DNA of 64,000 nucleotides from a virus. Each line of letters starts with the position of its first letter. The first letter of the stretch is position 1. Under the pieces are notes generated by a model. It ran no database searches, was not told the origin of the DNA, and saw nothing but the letters and a program-made list of their open reading frames with translations. Below, one piece after another: positions 7,510 through 14,322 of this stretch. The stretch is from positions 1 through 64,000 of the IMG/VR virus record IMGVR_UViG_3300009161_000003. The stretch is one strand, 5' to 3'. Position numbers and translations under genes: made by a program.

Positions 7510-8280
7510 TTGAAAAAAGAAATACTCAGTACGCTTGAATACTCAAAAAATATAATTATATCTCCAGATGTTGATGGTTTAATGAGCGCAACACTTCTTT
7601 CTCGAAATTTGGGACATCGAGTCGTCGGCACATATGACAAAAGTATTTTATGTTTGGCGGAAGATATAAATCCGGCGGAATGTCTGTTTGTCGACTGCGA
7701 TATGAATACTTCAGAGTTCGCGTCAATTGGAAATCATATGCGACTTATGGAAGATAACATCTGTATCGAATCTTTTAATCCAAATGTTCACTTCGCCACC
7801 AAAAAGTATAACGAAAAGTTCCCTTACGCAACCTGTTACTTAATCGCGTTTGCAATAGAGGCACAAACCACCACTTTAGACAAACAACGCATGGCATATG
7901 CAGATTCGACATACAAAAATGCTGTCGACTATGCAGAGAATATGCGAAATTGGTCTACTAGGATGGATGATGAGAATGTCCGATATGTTTTGTCTGATGA
8001 AGTAGATGTTTCCAAAGTAGCAAAAGAGTATGAAGAGAAACAAGGTTTGGTATCTCGTAGACTTGGGCTAGAAAAGTATTTGGTTGAGATGAATACCGCA
8101 TTAGAGAAACATTCTGCTTGGAATTTTGCATTTCCTGAGAAATTAACAACAATTAAAAAATATAAAACGGGATTAGTTGACAAAAATACTGCTATACGGT
8201 ACAATAAAGATATAATCTCCTATGCTGAGATCTACGGTGGAGAATATAGTGTTACCTACAAAGATTTGGAAGAGGTATGA
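7510..8280 (+). CDS. DHH-like phosphoesterase/nuclease
   Basis: 256 residues from a TTG start 3 nt after AAGGAGAG; no ATG with a ribosome binding site fits. The N-terminal half has the spacing of DHH phosphoesterases (RecJ/NrnA type): ISPDVDGLMSATLLS as motif I, LFVDCDMN as motif II, and IGNHM where DHH is normal, then SFNPNV. If correct it would hydrolyse nucleotides or single-stranded DNA, but the altered third motif (NHM) could mean changed activity. The C-terminal half is polar and unassigned. It overlaps the next gene by 4 nt. Confidence 0.5.
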   Translation: MKKEILSTLEYSKNIIISPDVDGLMSATLLSRNLGHRVVGTYDKSILCLAEDINPAECLFVDCDMNTSEFASIGNHMRLMEDNICIESFNPNVHFATKKYNEKFPYATCYLIAFAIEAQTTTLDKQRMAYADSTYKNAVDYAENMRNWSTRMDDENVRYVLSDEVDVSKVAKEYEEKQGLVSRRLGLEKYLVEMNTALEKHSAWNFAFPEKLTTIKKYKTGLVDKNTAIRYNKDIISYAEIYGGEYSVTYKDLEEV

Positions 8281-8471
8281 TGAATAGAAAAGAAATTGAA
8301 GCAATTATTATTGAAGAAATGGTTAATTTGTACACAGAAGAAGGAAATGCAGTTAATGTTCCTACAAAAATGATTGAAAGAGGAATTCGTCTGGCGATGC
8401 CTGGCTGGGAATTAGTTGCAGAAAGATTATCTTCAAGGCTAGAAGAAAAATTGTTAAATATCGCAACTTGA
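8277..8471 (+). CDS. Small conserved phage protein
   Basis: 64 residues, MMNRKEIEAIIIEEMVNLY, predicted largely helical and acidic. The ATGATG start overlaps the preceding stop, so it is translationally coupled to the DHH-like gene. No function recognised. Confidence 0.6.
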   Translation: MMNRKEIEAIIIEEMVNLYTEEGNAVNVPTKMIERGIRLAMPGWELVAERLSSRLEEKLLNIAT

Positions 8472-8496
8472 CTTTAAAATATCTATGGTTTATACT
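8468..8496 (+). promoter_or_regulatory. Promoter for secreted protein gene
   Basis: TTGACT (8468-8473), 17-bp spacer, TATACT (8491-8496), then a leader containing ATAACAACTACGAAGGG. This leader form recurs at six other promoters in the window. Confidence 0.7.
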
Positions 8497-8522
8497 TGAT
8501 ATAACAACTACGAAGGGTTAAA

Positions 8523-9545
8523 ATGTTTAAAGTAAGAGTATTATTGGCTTCTCTGTCATTTTTATTGGTTTCTGCTGTTCCATCCCAGGCAAATTGGTCT
8601 GTTTTAAGCGAAAATTCTAATTCTGTCAGGGAATTTGTGGTTTCATCAGATGAAGTAGTCTCAATTCCACAAGTTGGCAAGATGTATGCCGTAGTTGAAG
8701 ATGGCATGATCATTAAATTTGTTACCTGGACATCAAAAATGCAACAAGAACTGCTAGTTTCACTTCCATACTCACTTATGGTTAACTATGTCGACATTAG
8801 TGGCATTTTAAGAGCAGAGCCTATCAATCATGGCGATAAAATCTACGTTCAAACCACTCCAACCACCAAAGTTGAGTTAAATAACGAATTTGTAAGTGCT
8901 CCAGTAATCGATCTGCCTATTTTCGACGGGATCCCAGTTGAGCAATACGCAACAGAGGTAATATCTAAAGAAGCAAAGGCTGATTACTCAACATCTATCA
9001 CAGTCAAGCCAATTGAAAACAACGATCCAAACAAAATCGTTCAGGTTCAGGTAATTTCCAACGGTATGTCATTTACAAGCATAACCACAGATAACACAAA
9101 CACTCCAGTTGTAGTAAACAACCTTCCAGCAAATGCTCTTGTAACGGTACAAACAGTTATCCGCGATATGGTAACAAACTCAGACACAATTATCCAAAGT
9201 GTATTGACACCAACAGTAGTTGTGGATATTCCGGTTTTGCCTAATAGTCGTAATGTTGAAGAAGATAGGGCTAACATTTCATCCCCGAAAGTTTTGAGTC
9301 AAAATGAAGGTCGGGGCGCCACCATTTCTTTCGATCCAATCGCAAACTTTAATTCTGATAAAACCAGAGCAGCAATTATGGTTGTAAGTCCAAGTGGTGC
9401 TACCACATACATTGGTATTGATGGTAATGGAGGATCTGTGAATGTTGCTGATCTATCCCCCGAAATTAATTACGTGTATAAAATGGTTATTCGGGATATG
9501 GACTCAAGCGAAGAAACCGTTATATTAGGATCCTTGAGTAAATAG
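8523..9545 (+). CDS. Secreted beta-domain protein
   Basis: 340 residues with a signal peptide (MFKVRVLLASLSFLLVSAVPSQA, residues 1-23; cleavage before NW). The rest is rich in V, T, N and I with repeated strands; residues 150-235 and 255-340 each end in related phrases (VIRDMVTNSDTIIQSVL and VIRDMDSSEETVILGSL), so they are probably two fibronectin/Ig-like repeats. Exported by the host; may act on the cell surface or as a decoy. SD GAAGGG lies 7 nt upstream. Confidence 0.65.
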   Translation: MFKVRVLLASLSFLLVSAVPSQANWSVLSENSNSVREFVVSSDEVVSIPQVGKMYAVVEDGMIIKFVTWTSKMQQELLVSLPYSLMVNYVDISGILRAEPINHGDKIYVQTTPTTKVELNNEFVSAPVIDLPIFDGIPVEQYATEVISKEAKADYSTSITVKPIENNDPNKIVQVQVISNGMSFTSITTDNTNTPVVVNNLPANALVTVQTVIRDMVTNSDTIIQSVLTPTVVVDIPVLPNSRNVEEDRANISSPKVLSQNEGRGATISFDPIANFNSDKTRAAIMVVSPSGATTYIGIDGNGGSVNVADLSPEINYVYKMVIRDMDSSEETVILGSLSK

Positions 9546-9752
9546 GTCTTCTTGTATCCAAGGAGAGTTTGAATCTATAGGGGTTTGACAATCGCAATGT
9601 TGACAAACCTCTTGTTGAAAAACCTTTAATGCAAAACCATTGTTTTCCATGTATTCATTATATACCCGATTTTCTGAATTTCTGAAAAATTTTATATTTG
9701 GGAAAAGTGGTTTTACAGAAATCTGAATATATTTTGCAGATGTACGATACAT
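9525..9752 (-). CDS. Possible small zinc-binding protein
   Basis: 75 residues with a C-terminal CQHCDC motif. It overlaps the convergent secreted-protein gene by 21 bp. No ribosome binding site or clear promoter is visible, and a terminator lies upstream at 9783-9808. Only the plausible C-terminal composition argues for it. Confidence 0.35.
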   Translation of the reverse strand: MYRTSAKYIQISVKPLFPNIKFFRNSENRVYNEYMENNGFALKVFQQEVCQHCDCQTPIDSNSPWIQEDLFTQGS

Positions 9753-9782
9753 GTATATGAAAAAAATAAATAAAATAAATTA

Positions 9783-9808
9783 GTGAGCACACTGTGACAT
9801 GTGCCCAC
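9783..9808 (-). terminator. Intrinsic terminator of the minus-strand early operon
   Basis: On minus, GTGGGCACA and TGTGCTCAC form a 9-bp stem (one G-U pair) with an 8-base loop, followed by a T-rich tail. It ends the 10334-9823 operon. Confidence 0.7.
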
Positions 9809-9822
9809 CGTATCTATTTGCT

Positions 9823-9999
9823 TTACTGTGTACCCTGTACCCACCCATTTAATCCTAATAAATCACAGTCAACCCGCACCCGTGTTGTTTTATTTAATCG
9901 CTTAGGCAAGTCATCAACGAATGTCCGCACCTGTGCTAATTGATCGAATGACATTTTCTTTTCTGTGCCTTGTGTTGTTGTTAGTGTTAGCGTTATCAT
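9823..9999 (-). CDS. 58-residue conserved phage protein
   Basis: MITLTLTTTQGTEKKMSFDQ..., ends LGLNGWVQGTQ. GAAGGGGATAAATAA precedes the ATG, and the start directly follows the stop of the upstream gene. Ferredoxin-like short beta-alpha pattern; no function known. Confidence 0.6.
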   Translation of the reverse strand: MITLTLTTTQGTEKKMSFDQLAQVRTFVDDLPKRLNKTTRVRVDCDLLGLNGWVQGTQ

Positions 10000-10119
10000 T
10001 TATTTATCCCCTTCGCATTCGCATGGCATGACTAGCGTTCCTTCTGTACCGTAAAAAACAAATCCTGCGCTGTTACACTCAACGCAATCAACCGCTATAA
10101 CATCTAATAAATTACCCAT
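10000..10119 (-). CDS. 39-residue zinc-ribbon microprotein
   Basis: MGNLLDVIAVDCVECNSAGF with CVEC and a second pair CEC near the C-terminus. The four cysteines could bind one zinc. Located between two genes of the same operon with 0-2 nt gaps. Confidence 0.6.
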   Translation of the reverse strand: MGNLLDVIAVDCVECNSAGFVFYGTEGTLVMPCECEGDK

Positions 10120-10121
10120 AA

Positions 10122-10334
10122 TTAGAGCCCCTTATTCCAGTTATATCTTGACATGATCTCAAGATTTAATGCTGTTTTTTCTATCTCGCTCATTGAGTCA
10201 AGGATAGAACGACCCTTAGAGATGTTTTCTCTAATGCGTTGCTTTTCTGATTCATCTAATTCATCACCGCGATATTTTGGTGATGTAGTAGCGTACTGAT
10301 CTACTAGATCCTCTTGATGTGTAAAGTAAGTCAT
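10122..10334 (-). CDS. Small helical early protein
   Basis: 70 residues from MTYFTHQEDLVDQYATTSPK; this start is chosen because AGAAAGG lies 6 nt upstream, whereas a more upstream ATG lacks one. The C-terminal half (residues 30-70) is charged and helical. First gene of a three-gene minus-strand unit with its own promoter. Similar small acidic proteins occur in actinobacteriophage early regions. Confidence 0.6.
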   Translation of the reverse strand: MTYFTHQEDLVDQYATTSPKYRGDELDESEKQRIRENISKGRSILDSMSEIEKTALNLEIMSRYNWNKGL

Positions 10335-10382
10335 TTGAAGCCTTTCTAAGTAGTGAGATTTTCTCACTCTCTCTTATACCGA

Positions 10383-10411
10383 ATTATACACGAGCCCACC
10401 GACAATATCAA
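10383..10411 (-). promoter_or_regulatory. Promoter for the minus early operon
   Basis: On minus: TTGATA (10411-10406), 17-bp spacer, TATAAT (10388-10383). A degenerate copy of the TGTCCGATT motif lies just upstream (10425-10437), as at the plus-strand promoters. Confidence 0.7.
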
Positions 10412-10424
10412 ATCTATAATTGGG

Positions 10425-10437
10425 CGATTCTGGACAT
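10425..10437 (-). repeat. Degenerate TGTCCGATT-motif copy
   Basis: On minus ATGTCCAGAATCG, in the same relation to the -35 as the plus-strand copies. Confidence 0.4.
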
Positions 10438-10475
10438 ATTGCCAAAGTGTAATGCAACTCACATACCATACTAGG

Positions 10476-10487
10476 ACAAAACGGACA
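10476..10487 (-). repeat. Early-promoter motif, minus orientation
   Basis: ACAAAACGGACA on plus, that is TGTCCGTTTTGT on minus. Pairs with two plus-orientation copies at 10511 and 10557 in the divergent control region. Confidence 0.6.
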
Positions 10488-10510
10488 CACCCCTTGGGCC
10501 CCGCCCGAAA

Positions 10511-10524
10511 TGTCCGATTTGTAC
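10511..10524 (+). repeat. Early-promoter motif TGTCCGATTTGTAC
   Basis: Full-length copy in the divergent region between the minus early operon and the gene at 10643. Preceded by a GGGCCCC tract. Confidence 0.65.
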
Positions 10525-10556
10525 TGTGATGTATCTAACAAAAATACTTTTGGAAA

Positions 10557-10570
10557 TGTCCGATTTGTAT
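10557..10570 (+). repeat. Early-promoter motif TGTCCGATTTGTAT
   Basis: Copy ending 11 bp before the -35 hexamer at 10582; a partial repeat (ATGTCTAATTTG) follows at 10572. Confidence 0.65.
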
Positions 10571-10581
10571 GCATGTCTAAT

Positions 10582-10610
10582 TTGAATATAAGCCTAGAAA
10601 ATGGTAAACT
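10582..10610 (+). promoter_or_regulatory. Early promoter
   Basis: TTGAAT (10582-10587), 17 bp, TAAACT (10605-10610), then ATAACAACAACAAGAAAGG leader with Shine-Dalgarno. Confidence 0.65.
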
Positions 10611-10642
10611 TGCCTATAACAACAACAAGAAAGGTGGTCAAT

Positions 10643-10822
10643 ATGACTACACTAATGCTAAATAAAATCCACACTCACACCCCTTTGGTGAGTGCTATCT
10701 CTACCTATAACGAGATCGCATATACCATATGCGTTGAGTGTGATCAAAACATTGAGTCATTTTATATTGACTTTGATAATGACCGCTTAGGTCGTTGGAG
10801 TAAATGGGAGGTATCAGTATGA
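10643..10822 (+). CDS. 59-residue early protein
   Basis: MTTLMLNKIHTHTPLVSAIS onward, with the C-V-E-C pair in the middle and an aromatic C-terminus (GRWSKWEVSV). Start chosen at 10643 because it follows GAAAGGTGG and the promoter at 10582; an upstream ATG overlaps the promoter. Function unknown. Confidence 0.6.
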   Translation: MTTLMLNKIHTHTPLVSAISTYNEIAYTICVECDQNIESFYIDFDNDRLGRWSKWEVSV

Positions 10823-10935
10823 TAAAAAAATGTATGTGTTGCGATTCCCCTGCTTGGGTATCGAAAAAAAATATCCCTGCTATGTGTGATAATTGCATCG
10901 GTAAAAATGTGAGTAACTTGGAGGTATCAAGATGA
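10819..10935 (+). CDS. 38-residue zinc-finger microprotein
   Basis: MIKKCMCCDSPAWVSKKNIP followed by CDNC: a CxxC...CxxC pair typical of a single zinc knuckle. ATGA overlap with the upstream stop indicates coupled translation. Confidence 0.55.
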   Translation: MIKKCMCCDSPAWVSKKNIPAMCDNCIGKNVSNLEVSR

Positions 10936-11042
10936 ACTACTGGGCTCTACTCTCCCTAATATCTGCTGGACTCGTTGCGCTTGCTGGCGTGTTAGCCTTT
11001 GGCTTATTGCTAAGGGCTGAGAAATATGGGTGGGATAAATGA
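10932..11042 (+). CDS. 36-residue membrane microprotein
   Basis: MNYWALLSLISAGLVALAGV... one hydrophobic helix (residues 3-27) then LLRAEKYGWDK. ATGA overlap with the zinc microprotein and an upstream GGAGG. Inner-membrane location predicted; role unknown. Confidence 0.5.
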   Translation: MNYWALLSLISAGLVALAGVLAFGLLLRAEKYGWDK

Positions 11043-11076
11043 AATGTGGGCTATCTCACAAAACTAATTTAATAAA

Positions 11077-11090
11077 TGTCCGATTTATCC
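11077..11090 (+). repeat. Early-promoter motif TGTCCGATTTATCC
   Basis: Copy 10 bp upstream of the -35 element at 11101. Confidence 0.65.
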
Positions 11091-11100
11091 GCATTTTGGA

Positions 11101-11130
11101 TTGGTGTTTGTCAGTGGCTTAGGCTAGACT
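11101..11130 (+). promoter_or_regulatory. Early promoter
   Basis: TTGGTG (11101-11106), 18 bp, TAGACT (11125-11130), leader AATATAACAACAACGAAGGG. Confidence 0.6.
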
Positions 11131-11163
11131 TAGAATATAACAACAACGAAGGGAAAACCTATA

Positions 11164-11352
11164 ATGATGACAAGAAAAGACTATGTTAATGTATCGGATA
11201 TTTTGCGAGCATATCAAGATGAGATTGCTCAAACTTTATTCGAGGATTTAATAATGGATTTCGCAGATTTCTTTCAAGCAGATAACGATAATTTCTCACC
11301 AGAGAAATTTGAAAATGCTTGCTACAATTCTACTATGAAAGTTGGTGCGTAA
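11164..11352 (+). CDS. Conserved actinophage small protein
   Basis: 62 residues, MMTRKDYVNVSDILRAYQDE. The MTRKDY opening is common in small proteins of actinobacteriophage early regions. Predicted helical and acidic. The true start may be the second ATG (11167). SD GAAGGG lies upstream; first gene of a six-gene unit with overlapping ends. Confidence 0.65.
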   Translation: MMTRKDYVNVSDILRAYQDEIAQTLFEDLIMDFADFFQADNDNFSPEKFENACYNSTMKVGA

Positions 11353-11582
11353 TGAGTTACACTTATTCTTTTGATCGTGTTACACCAGAAACCGAAGGGT
11401 ATGGAGATACAATTTTCGATACCCCAGAAAACAACACCGAGCCACCAGCAGATTTATTTTCTGATTTATCAGATTGGGCAGATTGGACAGATGAGGACTT
11501 AGCAGAATATGAGGCTTACTATGAGGAACACTATGACGAAACAGAGGAACTACAACAGGAAGCGAGAAACAACAATGAATAA
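11352..11582 (+). CDS. Highly acidic early protein
   Basis: 76 residues, MSYTYSFDRVTPETEGYGDT onward. The C-terminal half is almost all D, E, Y and W (WADWTDEDLAEYEAYYEEHY). TAATG overlap with the preceding stop. Very acidic small phage proteins sometimes mimic DNA; that is only a possibility here. Confidence 0.6.
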   Translation: MSYTYSFDRVTPETEGYGDTIFDTPENNTEPPADLFSDLSDWADWTDEDLAEYEAYYEEHYDETEELQQEARNNNE

Positions 11583-11778
11583 CACTCTAACAGTAGAAAC
11601 CCCTATCGTGTTTAAGCACACAATAAACCTAAACGACTATCCAGAGTTTAATCAATTGAGTGAGGAAAAAATAAAAACTTTCCTTACTGAAATGGTTGTC
11701 GCTGTCTTTGAATTAAAAGAAACAGAAAAGAAAGTCAATAAGTACAACAATGGATCTTATTGTGAGGTGGTTGCGTAA
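11575..11778 (+). CDS. Small early protein
   Basis: 67 residues, MNNTLTVETPIVFKHTINLN... Start chosen at 11575 where ATG overlaps the upstream stop by 8 nt. Predicted alpha/beta; ends CEVVA. Unknown function. Confidence 0.6.
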   Translation: MNNTLTVETPIVFKHTINLNDYPEFNQLSEEKIKTFLTEMVVAVFELKETEKKVNKYNNGSYCEVVA

Positions 11779-12086
11779 TGGGTAGAATGTTATCTAGTGA
11801 GTTGGCTAGTGGGGATTTTGGTATCCCCCTAGAAAGTGCAATGACTTATCACTTGCGGAATAATCACTACCCGCCAGTGCCTCATTCTATGGTGTCGGTA
11901 TGTATTGAAGCAATTGATGCATATAGTGACGGACTACCAGAAAAACTAATTGCGCTACCTTGCGACGGATTAGATAGAAACGGCGAGCCATTCCAAATTA
12001 CTTGGAGAGGTGAGCGATTTGCACCAGCAAATGCAATTATTGAAGCAAACCACTTATGGGAATGGGTGACATATGACAACGACTAA
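11778..12086 (+). CDS. Conserved early phage protein
   Basis: 102 residues, MGRMLSSELASGDFGIPLES. Aromatic and acidic; the ending NAIIEANHLWEWVTYD is recognisable from other actinobacteriophage proteins of unknown role. TAATG overlap with the preceding gene. Confidence 0.65.
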   Translation: MGRMLSSELASGDFGIPLESAMTYHLRNNHYPPVPHSMVSVCIEAIDAYSDGLPEKLIALPCDGLDRNGEPFQITWRGERFAPANAIIEANHLWEWVTYDND

Positions 12087-12171
12087 AACACTACAAGAAA
12101 AACTAGATGAAGCATCCTTAGCATTAGAGCCAGTGCTTTGGGAAATACTAAAAGAAATTGAGGAAAATTAA
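12073..12171 (+). CDS. 32-residue helical microprotein
   Basis: MTTTKTLQEKLDEASLALEP... a single amphipathic helix ending LKEIEEN. Overlaps the previous gene by 14 nt. Supported by its place in a tightly packed unit. Confidence 0.45.
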   Translation: MTTTKTLQEKLDEASLALEPVLWEILKEIEEN

Positions 12172-12172
12172 A

Positions 12173-12322
12173 ATGATAACAAACTTAGATATAATCGCTA
12201 TAACAATTGCACTTGCAGGATCTTGCTTAGTAATGATTTTGCAATTTAATTATATTAGAAAACAAAAAGATAGTATTTATATTTTGCAAACTCTAAACAA
12301 AAAACTCATGCATAGAAAATAA
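12173..12322 (+). CDS. 49-residue membrane microprotein
   Basis: MITNLDIIAITIALAGSCLV... one transmembrane helix (residues 5-26) followed by a basic tail (YIRKQKDS...LMHRK). Last gene of the unit, 1 nt after the previous stop; GAGGAAAA acts as ribosome binding site. Unknown. Confidence 0.5.
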   Translation: MITNLDIIAITIALAGSCLVMILQFNYIRKQKDSIYILQTLNKKLMHRK

Positions 12323-12327
12323 CAAAA

Positions 12328-12339
12328 GCCCTTCGGGGC
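12328..12339 (+). other. UUCG-tetraloop hairpin at transcript end
   Basis: GCCC-TTCG-GGGC six bases after the unit's last stop codon, closed by a C-G pair on the UUCG loop, an exceptionally stable tetraloop. No T-run follows, so it may be a processing or stability element rather than an intrinsic terminator. Confidence 0.55.
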
Positions 12340-12350
12340 CCAGGGGCCAA

Positions 12351-12364
12351 TGTCCGATTTGTGT
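12351..12364 (+). repeat. Early-promoter motif TGTCCGATTTGTGT
   Basis: Copy 15 bp upstream of the -35 element at 12380, just after a GGGGCCCAGGGGCC tract. Confidence 0.65.
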
Positions 12365-12379
12365 AGAATCTCCCAGGAA

Positions 12380-12408
12380 TTGACTTTGCCTTAACTAAAT
12401 GATAAAAT
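12380..12408 (+). promoter_or_regulatory. Leaderless early promoter
   Basis: TTGACT (12380-12385), 17 bp, TAAAAT (12403-12408), then 6 nt, then ATG at 12415. Confidence 0.7.
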
Positions 12409-12414
12409 TATCCT

Positions 12415-12561
12415 ATGACAAAAAAAACAGATGAGGAGTTACGTATCCTTATGGAGTTACGTAGATCTAATGCTGCCTCCTATGTCCCGTCAAAAAAAGT
12501 TTACGTACGTAAGAAAAAAACCCCCAAATTGTCAGTGGAGGAAGGTATAATAGAACTATGA
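12415..12561 (+). CDS. 48-residue basic protein, leaderless
   Basis: MTKKTDEELRILMELRRSNA... with a lysine-rich centre (KKVYVRKKKTPK). Translated from a leaderless mRNA by promoter position. Its end overlaps the GP88 gene as ATGA, and its coding sequence also contains a TATAAT placed 6 nt before the GP88 start. Confidence 0.6.
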   Translation: MTKKTDEELRILMELRRSNAASYVPSKKVYVRKKKTPKLSVEEGIIEL

Positions 12562-13280
12562 ACCCTAAACTAAAAAGATCAAACGATAGAAAGGTTGCCA
12601 ATGCTGTCAGTCCTAATGGTAAGACTGCAACAATTGCTAACACCTTTGGCCTCCCCGCTGGTAAAGCATTCTCATGTCCAGGAGAAACTCCTACCTGCAA
12701 AAAAGTCTGCTACGCAGGAAAGTTAGAAAAGATTTACAAGGGAGTAAGAGATAACCTGCTCCATAATTGGGACCTATTAAAAGACGCTAGCCAGGACACA
12801 ATGCAATTATTATTAATGGATATGATTGCAGACTTTAAAAAGGATTGCGATAAGCGCAATGCAGAAAAACTATTCCGCATTCACTGGGACGGTGATTTCT
12901 TCAATGATACTTACACCAACGCCTGGAAAGAAACTATTCTTAATCATCCCGATGTACAATTCTGGGTCTACACAAGAGTAGAGAGCGCTGCAGGCATTCT
13001 AAAAGATATTACAAACTTATCTTTATATTATTCAACCGACGACGACAACAAGAATATTGCACAAGGTCTCTCTAGTCAAGGAATAAAACTGGCCTATCTT
13101 TCACAAACCTTTGCACAAGGTAAAGAAGACATGCTCAACCTTATTGGCAAGAGTGGCGTTAAGTGTCCTGAGAACAATAAGAAAATTCCTCTCATCTCTA
13201 AGGCAGGGTCTGCATGCGTTACCTGTGGCCAATGCGTATATGAGAGAAATGATATTCTATTCTCTGCTAGTAAGAAGTGA
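12558..13280 (+). CDS. GP88-family cysteine-rich protein
   Basis: 240 residues. The signature FSCPGETPTCKKVCYAGKLE (residues 39-58), FRIHWDGDFFN and a C-terminal CVTCGQCVYER match the 'gene product 88' family of actinobacteriophages and some bacteria. The clustered cysteines predict a metal or Fe-S site, with FRIHWDGDFF as a barrel-like core. Biochemical activity is not established. A TATAAT (12546-12551) lies 6 nt before the ATG inside the upstream gene, so it has a second, internal leaderless promoter. Confidence 0.75.
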   Translation: MNPKLKRSNDRKVANAVSPNGKTATIANTFGLPAGKAFSCPGETPTCKKVCYAGKLEKIYKGVRDNLLHNWDLLKDASQDTMQLLLMDMIADFKKDCDKRNAEKLFRIHWDGDFFNDTYTNAWKETILNHPDVQFWVYTRVESAAGILKDITNLSLYYSTDDDNKNIAQGLSSQGIKLAYLSQTFAQGKEDMLNLIGKSGVKCPENNKKIPLISKAGSACVTCGQCVYERNDILFSASKK

Positions 13281-13281
13281 T

Positions 13282-13310
13282 TTGACTATCCCCTGCCAAA
13301 ATGGTAAAAT
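13282..13310 (+). promoter_or_regulatory. Promoter after GP88
   Basis: TTGACT (13282-13287), 17 bp, TAAAAT (13305-13310), followed by CTGTCCGAAAGGA, which contains a Shine-Dalgarno. Confidence 0.6.
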
Positions 13311-13333
13311 TGAACTGTCCGAAAGGAATATAA

Positions 13334-13396
13334 TATGGAGTGGCTCGTATTTATACTTATATCCATATTACTAATAAATGGTATGGGTCATAAGTG
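13334..13396 (+). CDS. 20-residue membrane micropeptide
   Basis: MEWLVFILISILLINGMGHK, almost wholly one transmembrane helix. It has its own promoter and a GAAAGGA ribosome binding site 9 nt upstream, which is the reason to include it despite its size. Confidence 0.4.
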
Positions 13397-13399
13397 AAA

Positions 13400-13413
13400 T
13401 GTCCGAATTGTCC
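13400..13413 (+). repeat. Early-promoter motif TGTCCGAATTGTCC
   Basis: Copy 26 bp upstream of the -35 at 13440. Confidence 0.6.
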
Positions 13414-13439
13414 TGTGGTGTATCTCACACCGCTAGGAT

Positions 13440-13468
13440 TTGAATTATAGCCCTCAAACTGCTATAAT
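13440..13468 (+). promoter_or_regulatory. Early promoter
   Basis: TTGAAT (13440-13445), 17 bp, TATAAT (13463-13468), leader AACTATCAACAAACGAAAGG. Confidence 0.7.
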
Positions 13469-13498
13469 TGAACTATCAACAAACGAAAGGAAGCAAAA

Positions 13499-13651
13499 AT
13501 GGGAAACTATCAAATCGGAGATAACTACACAACTCTAAAATCTGGAGTTACTGGCGTTATCAAGGAAATCCACCCACAAGCATCTGGCTCGGTGCGTGTT
13601 CTGCTTGATGTAAGCGGAAAAGAGCGTTGGACAACTTGGTCTGCTGAATAA
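13499..13651 (+). CDS. Conserved 50-residue SH3-like early protein
   Basis: MGNYQIGDNYTTLKSGVTGV..., ends ERWTTWSAE. The Y-x-x-GDNYTT-x-x-SGVTG start and the RWTTW end are seen in a very widespread small protein family of actinobacteriophages. Beta-barrel (KOW/SH3-like) fold likely, so nucleic-acid or protein binding is possible. Strong promoter and GAAAGGA ribosome binding site. Confidence 0.7.
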   Translation: MGNYQIGDNYTTLKSGVTGVIKEIHPQASGSVRVLLDVSGKERWTTWSAE

Positions 13652-13668
13652 GCAAATCAAATCTCACC

Positions 13669-13694
13669 TGAGTATGTGAAAGATAAACTGCTCA
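13669..13694 (+). repeat. Conserved stem-loop copy 1
   Basis: TGAGTA / TGCTCA stem (6 bp with one G-U) around a 14-base loop ending in ATAAAC. Related to hairpins at 14245, 15095 and 16216. Confidence 0.5.
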
Positions 13695-13728
13695 CCCCTT
13701 TAACCCCTAACAGAAAGTGAACCCGAAT

Positions 13729-14151
13729 ATGTCAAGAGCAAAAGCAATCTCAGTAAAAATCGCAACACCTAAAGTAATTAAGGCACTAGAGCAATCATTA
13801 AATAAACTAGAACTTGATTGGACTTCTCAAGAAGCACAAGAAGCAAAATACCAGAAGTCTATGGAAAAGTGGAAAAAGGAAGTTATTGACTATGCAGTAG
13901 CAAACATCAAGAAGGCAGAAAACTTCCGTACCAATTATCGTTCTTGGAACAACACTCTCAATGTAGATTTTGACATCATCACAAAGGAAGGCAACTTCCC
14001 TACTGAACCAACTAAGGACTATGTAGTTTTGCATCATCACTCATACAATGAGCAGAAAGAGGAAATCTCAAACGCAATTCGTATTCTCAAGATGACAGAT
14101 GAGGAAGTTGTCAATACTTCCACATACAATGCAGTTGCCCGTTATCTGTAA
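13729..14151 (+). CDS. Conserved actinophage early protein
   Basis: 140 residues from ATG 13729 (MSRAKAISVKIATPKVIKAL); an in-frame GTG 12 bases earlier abuts the GAAAG Shine-Dalgarno too closely. The MSRAKxIxVKIATxKVIKALE opening is a hallmark of an abundant actinobacteriophage protein family of unknown function. Predicted mixed helix with a charged centre (residues 36-60). Confidence 0.7.
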   Translation: MSRAKAISVKIATPKVIKALEQSLNKLELDWTSQEAQEAKYQKSMEKWKKEVIDYAVANIKKAENFRTNYRSWNNTLNVDFDIITKEGNFPTEPTKDYVVLHHHSYNEQKEEISNAIRILKMTDEEVVNTSTYNAVARYL

Positions 14152-14159
14152 ATAATCTT

Positions 14160-14196
14160 GGGGAGGTAGAATAATTCCATTTTCCTCCACCTCCCC
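14160..14196 (+). terminator. Stem-loop after early gene
   Basis: GGGGAGGT (14160-14167) and ACCTCCCC (14189-14196) form a perfect 8-bp stem just after the stop codon at 14151. No T-run, so termination strength is unclear. Confidence 0.5.
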
Positions 14197-14244
14197 ATCT
14201 CAAAAATAGACGGGCAAGCAAACGCCCTGATACTACTAACACCC

Positions 14245-14267
14245 TGAGCAAGGTGAAAAACTGCTCA
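14245..14267 (+). repeat. Conserved stem-loop copy 2
   Basis: TGAGCA / TGCTCA, 6-bp stem, 11-base loop AGGTGAAAAAC. Confidence 0.55.
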
Positions 14268-14307
14268 CCAAAAAATTGCCCACGGGCCGATGTGATCTTG
14301 CTCACAA

Positions 14308-14322
14308 TGTCCGATTAGTACC
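14308..14322 (+). repeat. Early-promoter motif TGTCCGATTAGTACC
   Basis: Copy 8 bp upstream of the -35 element at 14331. Confidence 0.65.

Noticed and set aside
10374-10574. Minus-strand 66-residue open frame in the divergent early control region
   Set aside because: It runs across the minus-strand promoter and several copies of the TGTCCGATT motif, has no ribosome binding site, and its composition is not like nearby proteins.
11041-11124. 27-codon frame after the 36-residue membrane protein
   Set aside because: It covers the TGTCCGATT motif and the -35 region of the next promoter, so it is more likely chance.
13302-13320. CTGTCCGAAAGG as another copy of the TGTCCGATT motif
   Set aside because: It lies downstream of its promoter and is better explained as the Shine-Dalgarno GAAAGGA with a chance TGTCCG.
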